Shown: in pieces, positions 24,940 through 32,108 of the stretch | Position numbering within the stretch: position 1 is the first letter of the stretch | How the letters are laid out: each line of letters opens with the position of its first letter | From: DATHWB01 sp041744795 | Lineage (GTDB): Bacteria > Actinomycetota > Acidimicrobiia > Spongiisociales > ZC4RG35 | Direction: 5' to 3' | NCBI GenBank assembly: GCA_041744795.1 | Contig: JBGTKD010000042.1 | Coordinates: 1-53,019 of the forward strand | DNA: 53,019 nt | Translations under genes and position numbers: made by a program | Notes under the pieces: generated by a model | Seen by the model: only the letters and a program-made list of their open reading frames with translations | Databases searched by the model: none | Told to the model about the DNA's origin: nothing

Positions 24940-26328
24940 GTGAATAAGACGTTTGACAAATTCTTGGTGCTGCTCGCCACTATGGGCGTGCTGATCATCA
25001 TCATGACGATCGTGGCCATGGCCACCCGATCGCCCGATGTGGTGGCTGCCGCCTCCGGCACCGATGCTGTAGGAGAGCCCGTCGCCGAAGCACCACAGCT
25101 CACGACGGCTCACATCGAGCTGACGGAGTGGGGCATCGAGGGCGACCTGACTGTTCCCCCCGGCCCGGTTCGTTTCGAGATCCACAACGCCGGCACGATC
25201 ATTCACAACATCGAGATCGTCGGTGTAGGTCGATCCCCGGACGTCGCCGGGGGCCAGTCGATCACGTGGGACGCGGGAGTCCTCGAGGAAGGAACCTATG
25301 AGGTCGACTGCGCAGTCTCAGGCCACAAAGAGGCGGGGATGCGTGGGGTTTTGACCGTCGCCGCCGGGGCCACGGTTTCCGCAGGCGGCGGTCAGGTAGC
25401 TCATGGCGGGCCCGACACTGACTGGGCTGCCCTTGATCACGCCATGCATGAGTCCATACTGGCCTTTCCCGCCGAGACCGAGGGCCTGGGCAACGCCTTG
25501 CTCGAACCGGAGATCATCGATGGTGTCAAGGTCTTCGAGCTGACTACTGAGATCACGCCCTGGGAAGTAGAACCCGGGAAGTTCGTCGACGCTTGGAGTT
25601 ATAACGGCATCGTCCCCGGCCCGATGATCAAGGTCGACGTCGGAGACTCGATTCGAGTTATCGTGCACAACAAGCTCCCTATGGGCACCGATGTCCACTG
25701 GCATGGAATCAGCACGCCGTTCAACATGGACGGGGTGGCGCCGCTTACCCAGCCGCTGATCGAACCAGGCGACACCTTCGTTTACGAGTTCGTCACCCAG
25801 CGCCCCTCCATCGGGATGTATCACGCCCATCACCATGGGCAGATGCAAGTCCCGAACGGTTTGTTCGGAGTCTTCATCGTTGGCGATCTGCCGATACCGA
25901 CCGGGATAACCATTGGCGGCATAACGCTGCCGGACGAGATCGAAATCGCCCGAGAGATCCCAATGGTGTTGAACGACGCCGGGGTGATCGGCCTGACGCT
26001 CAACGGAAAGTCTTTCCCTGCGACAGAGCCGTATGTGGTGACGACTGGCGATTGGCTGCTGGTCCATTACTACAACGAAGGGCTGCAGGCTCACCCGATG
26101 CATCAGCATCAGTTCCCGCAGCTGATCATCGCCAAGGACGGCATTCCCCTCGACAGCCCCTATTGGGCGGACACGGTCAACGTTGCGCCAGGAGAGCGCT
26201 ACTCCGTGCTCATCAATCCGGACGTCGCCGGCGCTTGGGTCTGGCACTGCCACATCCTCAACCACGTCGAGCGGACTGAAGGTATGTTCGGAATGGTGAC
26301 TGCGTTCATCGTGCAGGATCCAGCATGA
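24940..26328 (+). CDS. Membrane-anchored multicopper oxidase with an extra N-terminal cupredoxin domain
   Basis: 462 residues. A membrane segment at about 9-29 anchors the protein outside the cell. An N-terminal cupredoxin domain (~50-145) has a complete type 1 copper set: H89, then C124, H129 and M134 (C-x4-H-x4-M). The following two-domain oxidase has all four multicopper motifs: HWHG near 253, HAHHHG near 294, HPMHQH near 385 and HCHILNHVERTEGM near 434. It should oxidise a substrate and reduce O2, or in related forms nitrite; the electron donor is unknown. GGAGG precedes the GTG start. It is divergent from the Rv0080-like gene, sharing the DosR-like boxes. Confidence 0.88.
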   Translation: MNKTFDKFLVLLATMGVLIIIMTIVAMATRSPDVVAAASGTDAVGEPVAEAPQLTTAHIELTEWGIEGDLTVPPGPVRFEIHNAGTIIHNIEIVGVGRSPDVAGGQSITWDAGVLEEGTYEVDCAVSGHKEAGMRGVLTVAAGATVSAGGGQVAHGGPDTDWAALDHAMHESILAFPAETEGLGNALLEPEIIDGVKVFELTTEITPWEVEPGKFVDAWSYNGIVPGPMIKVDVGDSIRVIVHNKLPMGTDVHWHGISTPFNMDGVAPLTQPLIEPGDTFVYEFVTQRPSIGMYHAHHHGQMQVPNGLFGVFIVGDLPIPTGITIGGITLPDEIEIAREIPMVLNDAGVIGLTLNGKSFPATEPYVVTTGDWLLVHYYNEGLQAHPMHQHQFPQLIIAKDGIPLDSPYWADTVNVAPGERYSVLINPDVAGAWVWHCHILNHVERTEGMFGMVTAFIVQDPA

Positions 26329-26401
26329 GGTTGGTTCTGGATCCGCGGTCTTCGGTCACGGGGCCGTCTGACCGCGGGTCCGCTTGGATGGAGACAGCCT
26401 C

Positions 26402-26845
26402 ATGATGGTCGGCGACTTCATGTCGGTCGCCCTTCCTGTTGAGGTCGTCGAGAGGTGTATCGCAGGGTCGGACGGGTTGGCTCTTCTCGCAGATGCCGCG
26501 TACCGACGCGGTGAGGAACTGGCGCTCGGTCCGAATCCGGCAGTGGCTGTCCCGGTGGAGTTCACACTTGGCGTACCCATCGTGGGATCGAACGCCGTTG
26601 CTTTCCCGGTGAGTTGGAGGGCGACTGGGGCCACGAGCTTGTTCCCGCATATGGACGCCGAACTAGTCCTCTCGCCGATCGGCGACGCGACCCACATTGA
26701 ATTTCGCGGCGTCTACACCCCGCCTTTGGGGGCTGTGGGCGCGCTACTCGACCGGGTCGCTCTGCACCGCCTAGCCGAGGCGACGGTGCGCAACTTCATG
26801 GAACGTCTTGTTGAACTTGTCGAAGTCAGCGGCGCTCCCGTTTGA
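26402..26845 (+). CDS. SRPBCC-like hypothetical protein
   Basis: About 147 residues. The body alternates strands (PAVAVPVEFTLGVPIVGSN, DAELVLSPIGDATHIEFRG) and ends in a long helix (RLAEATVRNFMERLVELVE), the arrangement of START/SRPBCC (polyketide-cyclase-like) proteins that bind hydrophobic ligands. Similarity is structural impression only. The frame opens at 26384; I prefer the ATG at 26402 because TGGAG lies 8 bases upstream. It follows the multicopper oxidase by 73 bases and overlaps the 3' end of convergent devS by 20 bases. Confidence 0.68.
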   Translation: MMVGDFMSVALPVEVVERCIAGSDGLALLADAAYRRGEELALGPNPAVAVPVEFTLGVPIVGSNAVAFPVSWRATGATSLFPHMDAELVLSPIGDATHIEFRGVYTPPLGAVGALLDRVALHRLAEATVRNFMERLVELVEVSGAPV

Positions 26846-27938
26846 ACCTTGCCCTGACGATCGTGCGTTCGTCCGAGGACTCGATTGAAAAGTCGCCGCC
26901 GCCGTCTCGGGCCCTGGCTTGCATGTTGTTCATTCCCATACCGCGGGGCACGGACTGAGGATCAAACCCGCGGCCGTTGTCGACTACCGCCAAATCGGCT
27001 CCGTCTGACGTCTGACGCAGACGGACGGTGATTTCGGTCGCCCCTCCGTGGCGGAGAGCGTTGGAAACTGCTTCCCGGACGATCAACAGCGCATTGTCGA
27101 GAATGTGTGAGTCGACGCGGCCGACGTCTTCGGACAGTTCAACCGTCCAGCTTGCCCGTCCTCCCGCGATCCGGGCCAGCATGTCGTCGAGGGTCCTGGC
27201 GAGAGTGGTGTTCAGGGTCCCCAGGGAACGCAGATCGAAGATGAACGTGCGGAGGCTGGCGATGGCGGTATCGATGCGATCAACCGCATCGTCCATGCGC
27301 CGACGGATTGCGTCGTCATCCAACTGGGCCGTCATTGCCTGCAAACCCAAACCAACAGCAAACAGGTCCTGTATCACCGCATCATGCAGATCGCGGGCGA
27401 TCCTCTCGCGGTCCTCGGCGAGCGCCAGATCCGATAGACGTTGGCGGAGCCGCAACGACGAGATAGCGCCACCGGCAACGGCGGCCAATGCTTCGACGAT
27501 GAGCTCATCGTCAACGGAGTAGGGCTCAGGCTTATCGGTTAGGTAGAGGTTCCCGAAAATGGCGTCACCCGCTCTGACCGGCACGCCGAGAAACGTTGTC
27601 ATGGGCGGGTGATGTTCGGGAAATCCCACCGAGTCGGGGTGTTGGGAGATGTCGTCGACTCGAACGGTCTGAGGGTCGTGGATGAGGGTTCCCAGAACGC
27701 CATGTCCGACTGGAAGGTGCCCGATCTTCTCAGCTGCGTCAGGGTCCATTCCGAGATGGAGGAAGTCCTGCAGCGTTTGGTGAGCTCCGAGGACCCCCAT
27801 CGCCGCATACTGCGAGCCAGTCACCTCCCGAGCCAATCGCACGGTTGTGCGGAGCAAGTCGTCCAGCTCGGTCTGGCCGGCGACGTCGGCCGCCGCCCTG
27901 ACCAGATCCGTGAGTGTCCCCCGTTCCTTCTCTTCCAT
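26826..27938 (-). CDS. devS: DevS/DosS-like sensor histidine kinase with one GAF domain
   Basis: A 370-residue soluble kinase. GAF domain ~20-165: GHLPVGHGVLGTLI, then HPDSVGFPEHHPPMTTFLG, where H110 aligns with H149 of M. tuberculosis DevS, the proximal heme ligand. HisKA_3 dimer domain: EDRERIARDLHDAVIQDLF with phospho-acceptor H185. The HATPase includes VVDNGRGFDPQSVPRGMGM. Mycobacterial DevS has two GAF domains and 578 residues; this one lacks the second. It is predicted to sense O2, NO, CO or redox state through heme and to phosphorylate the divergent DevR. TACTCT (27946..27951 on minus) is 7 bases before the ATG. Confidence 0.92.
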   Translation of the reverse strand: MEEKERGTLTDLVRAAADVAGQTELDDLLRTTVRLAREVTGSQYAAMGVLGAHQTLQDFLHLGMDPDAAEKIGHLPVGHGVLGTLIHDPQTVRVDDISQHPDSVGFPEHHPPMTTFLGVPVRAGDAIFGNLYLTDKPEPYSVDDELIVEALAAVAGGAISSLRLRQRLSDLALAEDRERIARDLHDAVIQDLFAVGLGLQAMTAQLDDDAIRRRMDDAVDRIDTAIASLRTFIFDLRSLGTLNTTLARTLDDMLARIAGGRASWTVELSEDVGRVDSHILDNALLIVREAVSNALRHGGATEITVRLRQTSDGADLAVVDNGRGFDPQSVPRGMGMNNMQARARDGGGDFSIESSDERTIVRARFKRERR

Positions 27939-27970
27939 GGCCGAGAGAGTATCGGTCGAGCCGGTCGGTT

Positions 27971-27986
27971 ACGGCCCATGGGCCGT
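27971..27986. promoter_or_regulatory. 16-bp perfect palindrome between devS and devR
   Basis: ACGGCCCATGGGCCGT is perfectly self-complementary and lies 20-35 bases upstream of the devR GTG, covering the -35 region if devR is leaderless. It is also within 48 bases of the devS start. A self-regulatory operator is plausible; the bound protein is not known. Confidence 0.5.
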
Positions 27987-27993
27987 CAGGCGA

Positions 27994-27999
27994 TACCCT
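27994..27999 (+). promoter_or_regulatory. -10 element of devR
   Basis: TACCCT lies 6 bases upstream of the devR GTG with no Shine-Dalgarno sequence, the pattern of leaderless actinobacterial promoters seen repeatedly in this window. Confidence 0.55.
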
Positions 28000-28005
28000 G
28001 TCGCC

Positions 28006-28695
28006 GTGACCACCTTTCGAGTGTTGTTAGTTGACGACCACGAGATTGTGCGCGAGGGCCTCGCCGCTCTGATCGACTCGGCCGAGGACCTGAAGGTTGT
28101 CGGCCAAGCAGGGTCGGTTGAGGAAGCTGTGCGCCGGACTGGCTTTGACGAGCCCGACGTCGTGGTGCTCGACGTGCGACTTCCCGACGGTTCGGGCGTC
28201 GAAGCCTGCCGAGAGATCCGTGCCCGGTTCCCCGACGTGAAGGTTCTGATGCTCACCTCGTTCGCGGACGAGGAGGCTCTCATGGCGGCGATTCTGGCTG
28301 GTGCCTCGGGATACGTTCTGAAGCGCGTTCGGGGCAGCGACCTTCTCGAAAGCATCCGGGTGGTCGCTCAGGGGGGGTCGCTTCTCGACGCGGAGATGAC
28401 TGAAAAACTCTTCCGTCGCTTGCGGGGAGACGGTCACAAAGAGGATCCGCTGCTGTCCCGCCTTTCACCTCAGGAGCACACGATCCTCGGCCATATCGCC
28501 GAGGGGATGACCAATAAGCAGATAGCGGATGAGATGTTCTTGGCTGAGAAGACAGTCAAGAATTACGTGTCGAACATGCTCTCCAAGTTGGGGATGGCCC
28601 GCCGGTCGGAGGCTGCCGCCTACATGGCTCGGGCTTCGGCAGACAAAGAGCAGTACCCGCCGGAGGAATGGCCGGACGGCGAACCTCCCGTTTGA
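28006..28695 (+). CDS. devR: DevR/DosR-like NarL-family response regulator
   Basis: About 229 residues. The receiver domain has LLVDDHEIVREGL and phospho-acceptor D56 in VVVLDVRLPDGSG; the linker reads LLDAEMTEKLFRRLRG. The LuxR-type output domain has EGMTNKQIADEMFLAEKTVK then YVSNMLSKLGM, nearly the DevR recognition helix, so its DNA target should resemble the mycobacterial DosR box. An open frame continues upstream to 27847 into devS, but the GTG at 28006 behind TACCCT is the sensible start. It is divergent from devS, 67 bases apart. Likely targets in the window are the 24.8-kb boxes. Confidence 0.93.
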   Translation: MTTFRVLLVDDHEIVREGLAALIDSAEDLKVVGQAGSVEEAVRRTGFDEPDVVVLDVRLPDGSGVEACREIRARFPDVKVLMLTSFADEEALMAAILAGASGYVLKRVRGSDLLESIRVVAQGGSLLDAEMTEKLFRRLRGDGHKEDPLLSRLSPQEHTILGHIAEGMTNKQIADEMFLAEKTVKNYVSNMLSKLGMARRSEAAAYMARASADKEQYPPEEWPDGEPPV

Positions 28696-28756
28696 GCAAC
28701 CTCCGACGCCGGTTAGCCTCACGTCGGTCTCGAATTCCTCTATCCCTCCCAGGAAC

Positions 28757-29329
28757 ATGGCAAGAACCTCCAACAAGTCTGCATCCGCTCAACAGCAGCC
28801 AACGACGAAGAAGCGCCCGTTCCCGTGGGGCGGCGTCATTACCGGGGTGGTTGTCGTCGGGGGCATCGCCGCCCTCCTGATCTTCGACTCGCCCCCACCC
28901 GGGGTTGAATTCCCCTCACAGGGCAACTTCCACTTGGCCACTGCGGAGCAACCGCACGAGCCCTACAACTCATCGCCCCCATCGTCTGGTCCCCACCTCG
29001 GTCTTCTCGCCAACTGGGGAGTCCACGAAGAGGCGATCCCGCCCGAGTTGTTTGTCCATAACCTTGAGGACGGCGGCATCGTGATCGCTTATGACTGTCC
29101 GGATGGCTGCCCAGACTTCAGCGGGAGTCTCACCGAATTCGTCGACGACACCGGCGGACGGTTGGTGCTCACCCCCTACTCGGGCATCGAGCATGAAGGT
29201 GTGTCGTACCAGGGAGCGGCAGCGGCGTGGGGGAGAGTCTTCTACTTCGACGATCTCTCTTCGAGCAACCTGTCGGAGTTGAGGACCTTCATAAGGTTGT
29301 TCGAGGGCATTGACCACCACGCCCGCTGA
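28757..29329 (+). CDS. DUF3105 membrane-anchored protein
   Basis: About 190 residues: a basic N-terminus (TTKKRPFPWG), one membrane helix (~25-42), then an outside domain. The domain has the DUF3105 signatures SSPPSSGPHLG, HNLEDGGIVIAYDCP, a tyrosine-rich LTPYSGIEHEGVSYQ and AAWGRVFYFDD. The function of DUF3105 is unknown. AGGA a few bases upstream supports the ATG at 28757; the longer open frame behind it belongs to devR in another frame. It lies 61 bases after devR and its end overlaps the next gene by 20 bases. Confidence 0.82.
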   Translation: MARTSNKSASAQQQPTTKKRPFPWGGVITGVVVVGGIAALLIFDSPPPGVEFPSQGNFHLATAEQPHEPYNSSPPSSGPHLGLLANWGVHEEAIPPELFVHNLEDGGIVIAYDCPDGCPDFSGSLTEFVDDTGGRLVLTPYSGIEHEGVSYQGAAAAWGRVFYFDDLSSSNLSELRTFIRLFEGIDHHAR

Positions 29330-30233
29330 GGGACCCGACGGGACATTCGCCCAGGTCATCACCTCCGACGGCCTCCCCCTCGCCACTTGGCGCCTCCCCC
29401 CGTTTCTTAGCGGGGCAGCGCTTCAAAAACACACCGAAACGACGACTAGAACGCACGTTGAGCTGCTATTCGCCCACGCCACCGGGTTCTGTGGTGCCTG
29501 CTGGAGGCCTGTGAGGTCAGGGCTCGGTGTCTTTGCCTCGTCGATCTTCGACTTCCGCGGGCACGGGTCTTCGCACTCGGACCGCGATCGTCGCTCGTGG
29601 TGGGAGATGGCCCAGGACGTACTCGCCGTCGCCGGTCGGATATCAGCCGCCAATCAGGATCCACCGGCGCTCGTGGGGATAGGTCACTCGATGGGGGGCG
29701 CGGCGGTTGTCATGGCCGAGTTGTTGAATCCGGGAACCTTCGCCGCCTTCGTTCTGGTCGAGCCGATCATCTACGGCCCTCCCTATGTTCGCGACCCGAA
29801 TCATCCTCTGGTCGGTTTGGCGCTGAAGCGGAGAGACACCTTCGAGTCCCGTGACGCGGTCCGGGCGGCATACGGCGAAAAGCATCCCTTCTCTACGTGG
29901 CATCCCGCAGCGCTCGACGGTTACGTATCCGGCGGTTTCGTTGATCAGGGACAAGCCATGCGGCTCGCCTGTCGTGCGAGTTCCGAAGCCGAGGTCTTCA
30001 CCGCTGCCGGAATTCACGCAGCCTGGGAAAGGCTGTCTGAGGTAAACGTTCCAACCACGATCCTCTATGGAGCCGACACCGACACCTATCAGCCCGGCCA
30101 TGGTGAAGCGCTCGCCGGACGGTTCCAGCATGCGTCTGCCTTGTCGGTCGAGGGAACAGGTCACTTTCTTCCGATGGAGCGCCCCGAAGTCGTGGTTCGC
30201 GCGGTGTTCGACCAGGTGGCTTCCCTCAGCTGA
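29310..30233 (+). CDS. Alpha/beta-hydrolase
   Basis: 307 residues with the alpha/beta-hydrolase pattern: LFAHATGFCGACW as the oxyanion strand-loop, FRGHGSSHSD, the nucleophile elbow GIGHSMGGAAVVM, an acid in LYGADTDTYQPG and the catalytic histidine in GTGHFLPMERPE. The start is TTG at 29310 inside the end of the DUF3105 gene; a later start would cut the domain little. The substrate is unknown. A MenH role was considered because menA and menB follow in the opposite direction, but no MenH-specific feature is visible. The last 8 bases overlap menA. Confidence 0.82.
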   Translation: MTTTPAEGPDGTFAQVITSDGLPLATWRLPPFLSGAALQKHTETTTRTHVELLFAHATGFCGACWRPVRSGLGVFASSIFDFRGHGSSHSDRDRRSWWEMAQDVLAVAGRISAANQDPPALVGIGHSMGGAAVVMAELLNPGTFAAFVLVEPIIYGPPYVRDPNHPLVGLALKRRDTFESRDAVRAAYGEKHPFSTWHPAALDGYVSGGFVDQGQAMRLACRASSEAEVFTAAGIHAAWERLSEVNVPTTILYGADTDTYQPGHGEALAGRFQHASALSVEGTGHFLPMERPEVVVRAVFDQVASLS

Positions 30234-31110
30234 AGGCAGCGGCCATGCCGATGGTTGCACCTACAATCAACTGGAGGCGCGCCGTCGATCCGAGAACCCG
30301 GATGAGTCGGGCGGGGTCATCGGTGGTGGCGACGATCGAAACAGGTCGGACGGCGAACGGAACCCAGAGGGCAGCCAGACCCGTCAGAAGTGGCGTCGCA
30401 CGGACCAACGCTGCGCCACCGATCACGACGAACGACCCGTACATCAGCCACGCGTAGAGCTTGCGGGTCCCATCTCGTCCGAGAACCACAGCAAGTGTTC
30501 GTTTGCCGCTTTGAGCGTCAGTGTTGATGTCCCGCAGATTGTTGGCCACGAGAATCGCTGCCGCCAACGCTCCCATCACCGCGCCGAGGATCCAGGCGTC
30601 GATTCCTGGCGTCGAGCCGCCGTGAGCGAAGCGGGTCCCAACAGTGGCGACGAGGCCGAAGAACACGAAGACGAACACCTCACCCAGGCCCCGATATCCG
30701 TAGGGGATCGGGCCCCCGACGTAGGTGAGCATCGCCAGGATCGAGACCAACCCGATCACGACGATCGGCCAGCCAGCGATGAGAGTCAGCCCGATGCCTG
30801 CCAGCGCCGCGACTAGCACCGAGATCCCTGCTCCGGCCCACATCGATCGGGAGCTGATCCGACCGGCGGCCACCATCCGGACAGGGCCTACCCGATCTGT
30901 CGAGTCTGCGCCCCGCCCAGCGTCGGAGACATCGTTGGCGAAGTTGGCCGCGACCTGAATCGCCAGTGCTCCCAACAGAGCCAGGAAGAAGGCATCGTTG
31001 CGATAGACGCCGTCATAGGCGGCCAGCCCCGAACCCACCAGCACCGGGGCGATTGCCGCGGGAAGCGTCTTGGGGCGGGCGGCCTCGATCCAGTCGGTTA
31101 GTAGTGCCAT
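30226..31110 (-). CDS. menA: 1,4-dihydroxy-2-naphthoate polyprenyltransferase
   Basis: Attaches the prenyl chain to dihydroxynaphthoate in menaquinone synthesis at the membrane. The 294-residue UbiA-fold protein shows the first aspartate motif NFANDVSDAGRGADSTDR, the second NNLRDINTDAQSGKRTLAV and about eight to nine hydrophobic helices. It overlaps the 3' end of menB by 13 bases on the same strand, so the two are cotranscribed in the order menB-menA. Confidence 0.92.
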   Translation of the reverse strand: MALLTDWIEAARPKTLPAAIAPVLVGSGLAAYDGVYRNDAFFLALLGALAIQVAANFANDVSDAGRGADSTDRVGPVRMVAAGRISSRSMWAGAGISVLVAALAGIGLTLIAGWPIVVIGLVSILAMLTYVGGPIPYGYRGLGEVFVFVFFGLVATVGTRFAHGGSTPGIDAWILGAVMGALAAAILVANNLRDINTDAQSGKRTLAVVLGRDGTRKLYAWLMYGSFVVIGGAALVRATPLLTGLAALWVPFAVRPVSIVATTDDPARLIRVLGSTARLQLIVGATIGMAAAFS

Positions 31111-32006
31111 GGAAACTTCGAGAAGTCTGGTCGGCGCTTCTCAAGGAAGGCATCCCTGCCTTCGGCGGCCTCCTCTGTGGCGTATCCCAGCCGGGTCGCC
31201 TCACCCGCGAAAAGTTGCTGGCCGACCAGCCCGTCGTCAACGAGGTTGAAGGCGTACTTGAGCATTCGTTGCGCGGTCGGTGACTTGTCCATCACCGCCT
31301 GTGCCCATTCGAGCGCCACTTCTTCCAGTAGATCGTGGTCGACTGCCGCGTTCACCATTCCCATCCTCTCGGCATCTTCGGCGGAGTGGTCGGCTCCGAT
31401 GAAGAAGATCTCCCTGGCCTTCTTCTGGCCGACCATCCGAGCCAGATACGCCGACCCGTAACCGGCGTCGAAGCTGGCCACATCGGCATCGGTCTGTTTG
31501 AAGATGGCGTGGTCTCGACAGGCGATCGTCAGATCGCAGACGACGTGCAGTGAGTGCCCCCCGCCGACCGCCCAGCCGGGAACCACCGCGATCACGACCT
31601 TCGGCATGAACCGGATCAGTCGCTGCACTTCGAGGATGTGGAGTCGGCCGAGGCTGCCCGGCTCGATCGCGGCCGCCTCAGTCCCCTCCGCGTACTTGTA
31701 GCCGTCGGCTCCGCGGATCCGCTGGTCGCCTCCTGAACAGAACGCCCATCCTCCGTCTTTGGGGGAGGGACCGTTTCCGGTGAGGAGGACACAACCCACA
31801 TCGGAAGTTGTGCGTGCGTGTTCGAGGGCGGCGTGGAGCTCGTCGACGGTGTGGGGACGGAAGGCGTTGCGGACTTCCGGCCGGTTGAACGCAACCCGAA
31901 CAGCGCCCAGGTGCTTGGCCCGGTGGTAGGTGATGTCGGTGAAGTCGAACCCGGGGACCGGATCCCATCGGGTGGGGTCGAAGTGCTCAGAGATCGGCGA
32001 GTCCAT
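31098..32006 (-). CDS. menB: 1,4-dihydroxy-2-naphthoyl-CoA synthase
   Basis: Cyclises o-succinylbenzoyl-CoA in menaquinone synthesis. The 302-residue crotonase-fold enzyme has FNRPEVRNAFRPHTVDEL, the oxyanion-hole segment AFCSGGDQRIRGADGY, AVVPGWAVGGGHSLHVVCDL and the C-terminal FLEKRRPDFSKFPW tail characteristic of MenB. TACCGT (32015..32020 on minus) is 8 bases upstream of the ATG. It starts 102 bases from the divergent Na/Pi transporter gene. Confidence 0.94.
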   Translation of the reverse strand: MDSPISEHFDPTRWDPVPGFDFTDITYHRAKHLGAVRVAFNRPEVRNAFRPHTVDELHAALEHARTTSDVGCVLLTGNGPSPKDGGWAFCSGGDQRIRGADGYKYAEGTEAAAIEPGSLGRLHILEVQRLIRFMPKVVIAVVPGWAVGGGHSLHVVCDLTIACRDHAIFKQTDADVASFDAGYGSAYLARMVGQKKAREIFFIGADHSAEDAERMGMVNAAVDHDLLEEVALEWAQAVMDKSPTAQRMLKYAFNLVDDGLVGQQLFAGEATRLGYATEEAAEGRDAFLEKRRPDFSKFPWHY

Positions 32007-32068
32007 GAGAGAGGACGGTAACGGCGTCGGACGTCAAGGGCGTCTCGCACCCCGTCATCCCTGCGGGC

Positions 32069-32090
32069 GTTCACCTCCCGTTCACTTGAG
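32069..32090 (+). promoter_or_regulatory. PHO-box-like tandem 11-base direct repeat
   Basis: GTTCACCTCCC is followed directly by GTTCACTTGAG. The GTTCA start and 11-base spacing match the direct-repeat units bound by PhoP in Streptomyces. The pair lies just upstream of TACATT (32093..32098) and the GTG of a Na/Pi transporter, so it would cover the -35 region. Control by phosphate starvation is inferred; no phoR or phoP gene is in the window. Confidence 0.6.
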
Positions 32091-32108
32091 GCTACATTCG
32101 CGCCTCAC

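Noticed and set aside
25318..26265. 315-codon minus-strand frame opposite the multicopper oxidase
   Set aside because: No recognisable fold, while the plus frame has every copper motif.
26353..26385. DosR-like site before the SRPBCC gene
   Set aside because: GGGGCCGTCTGACCGC is too far from the DosR core (about 8 of 14) to claim.
29310..30233. menH candidate
   Set aside because: An alpha/beta-hydrolase near menA and menB is suggestive, but it lies on the opposite strand and shows no MenH-specific motif.
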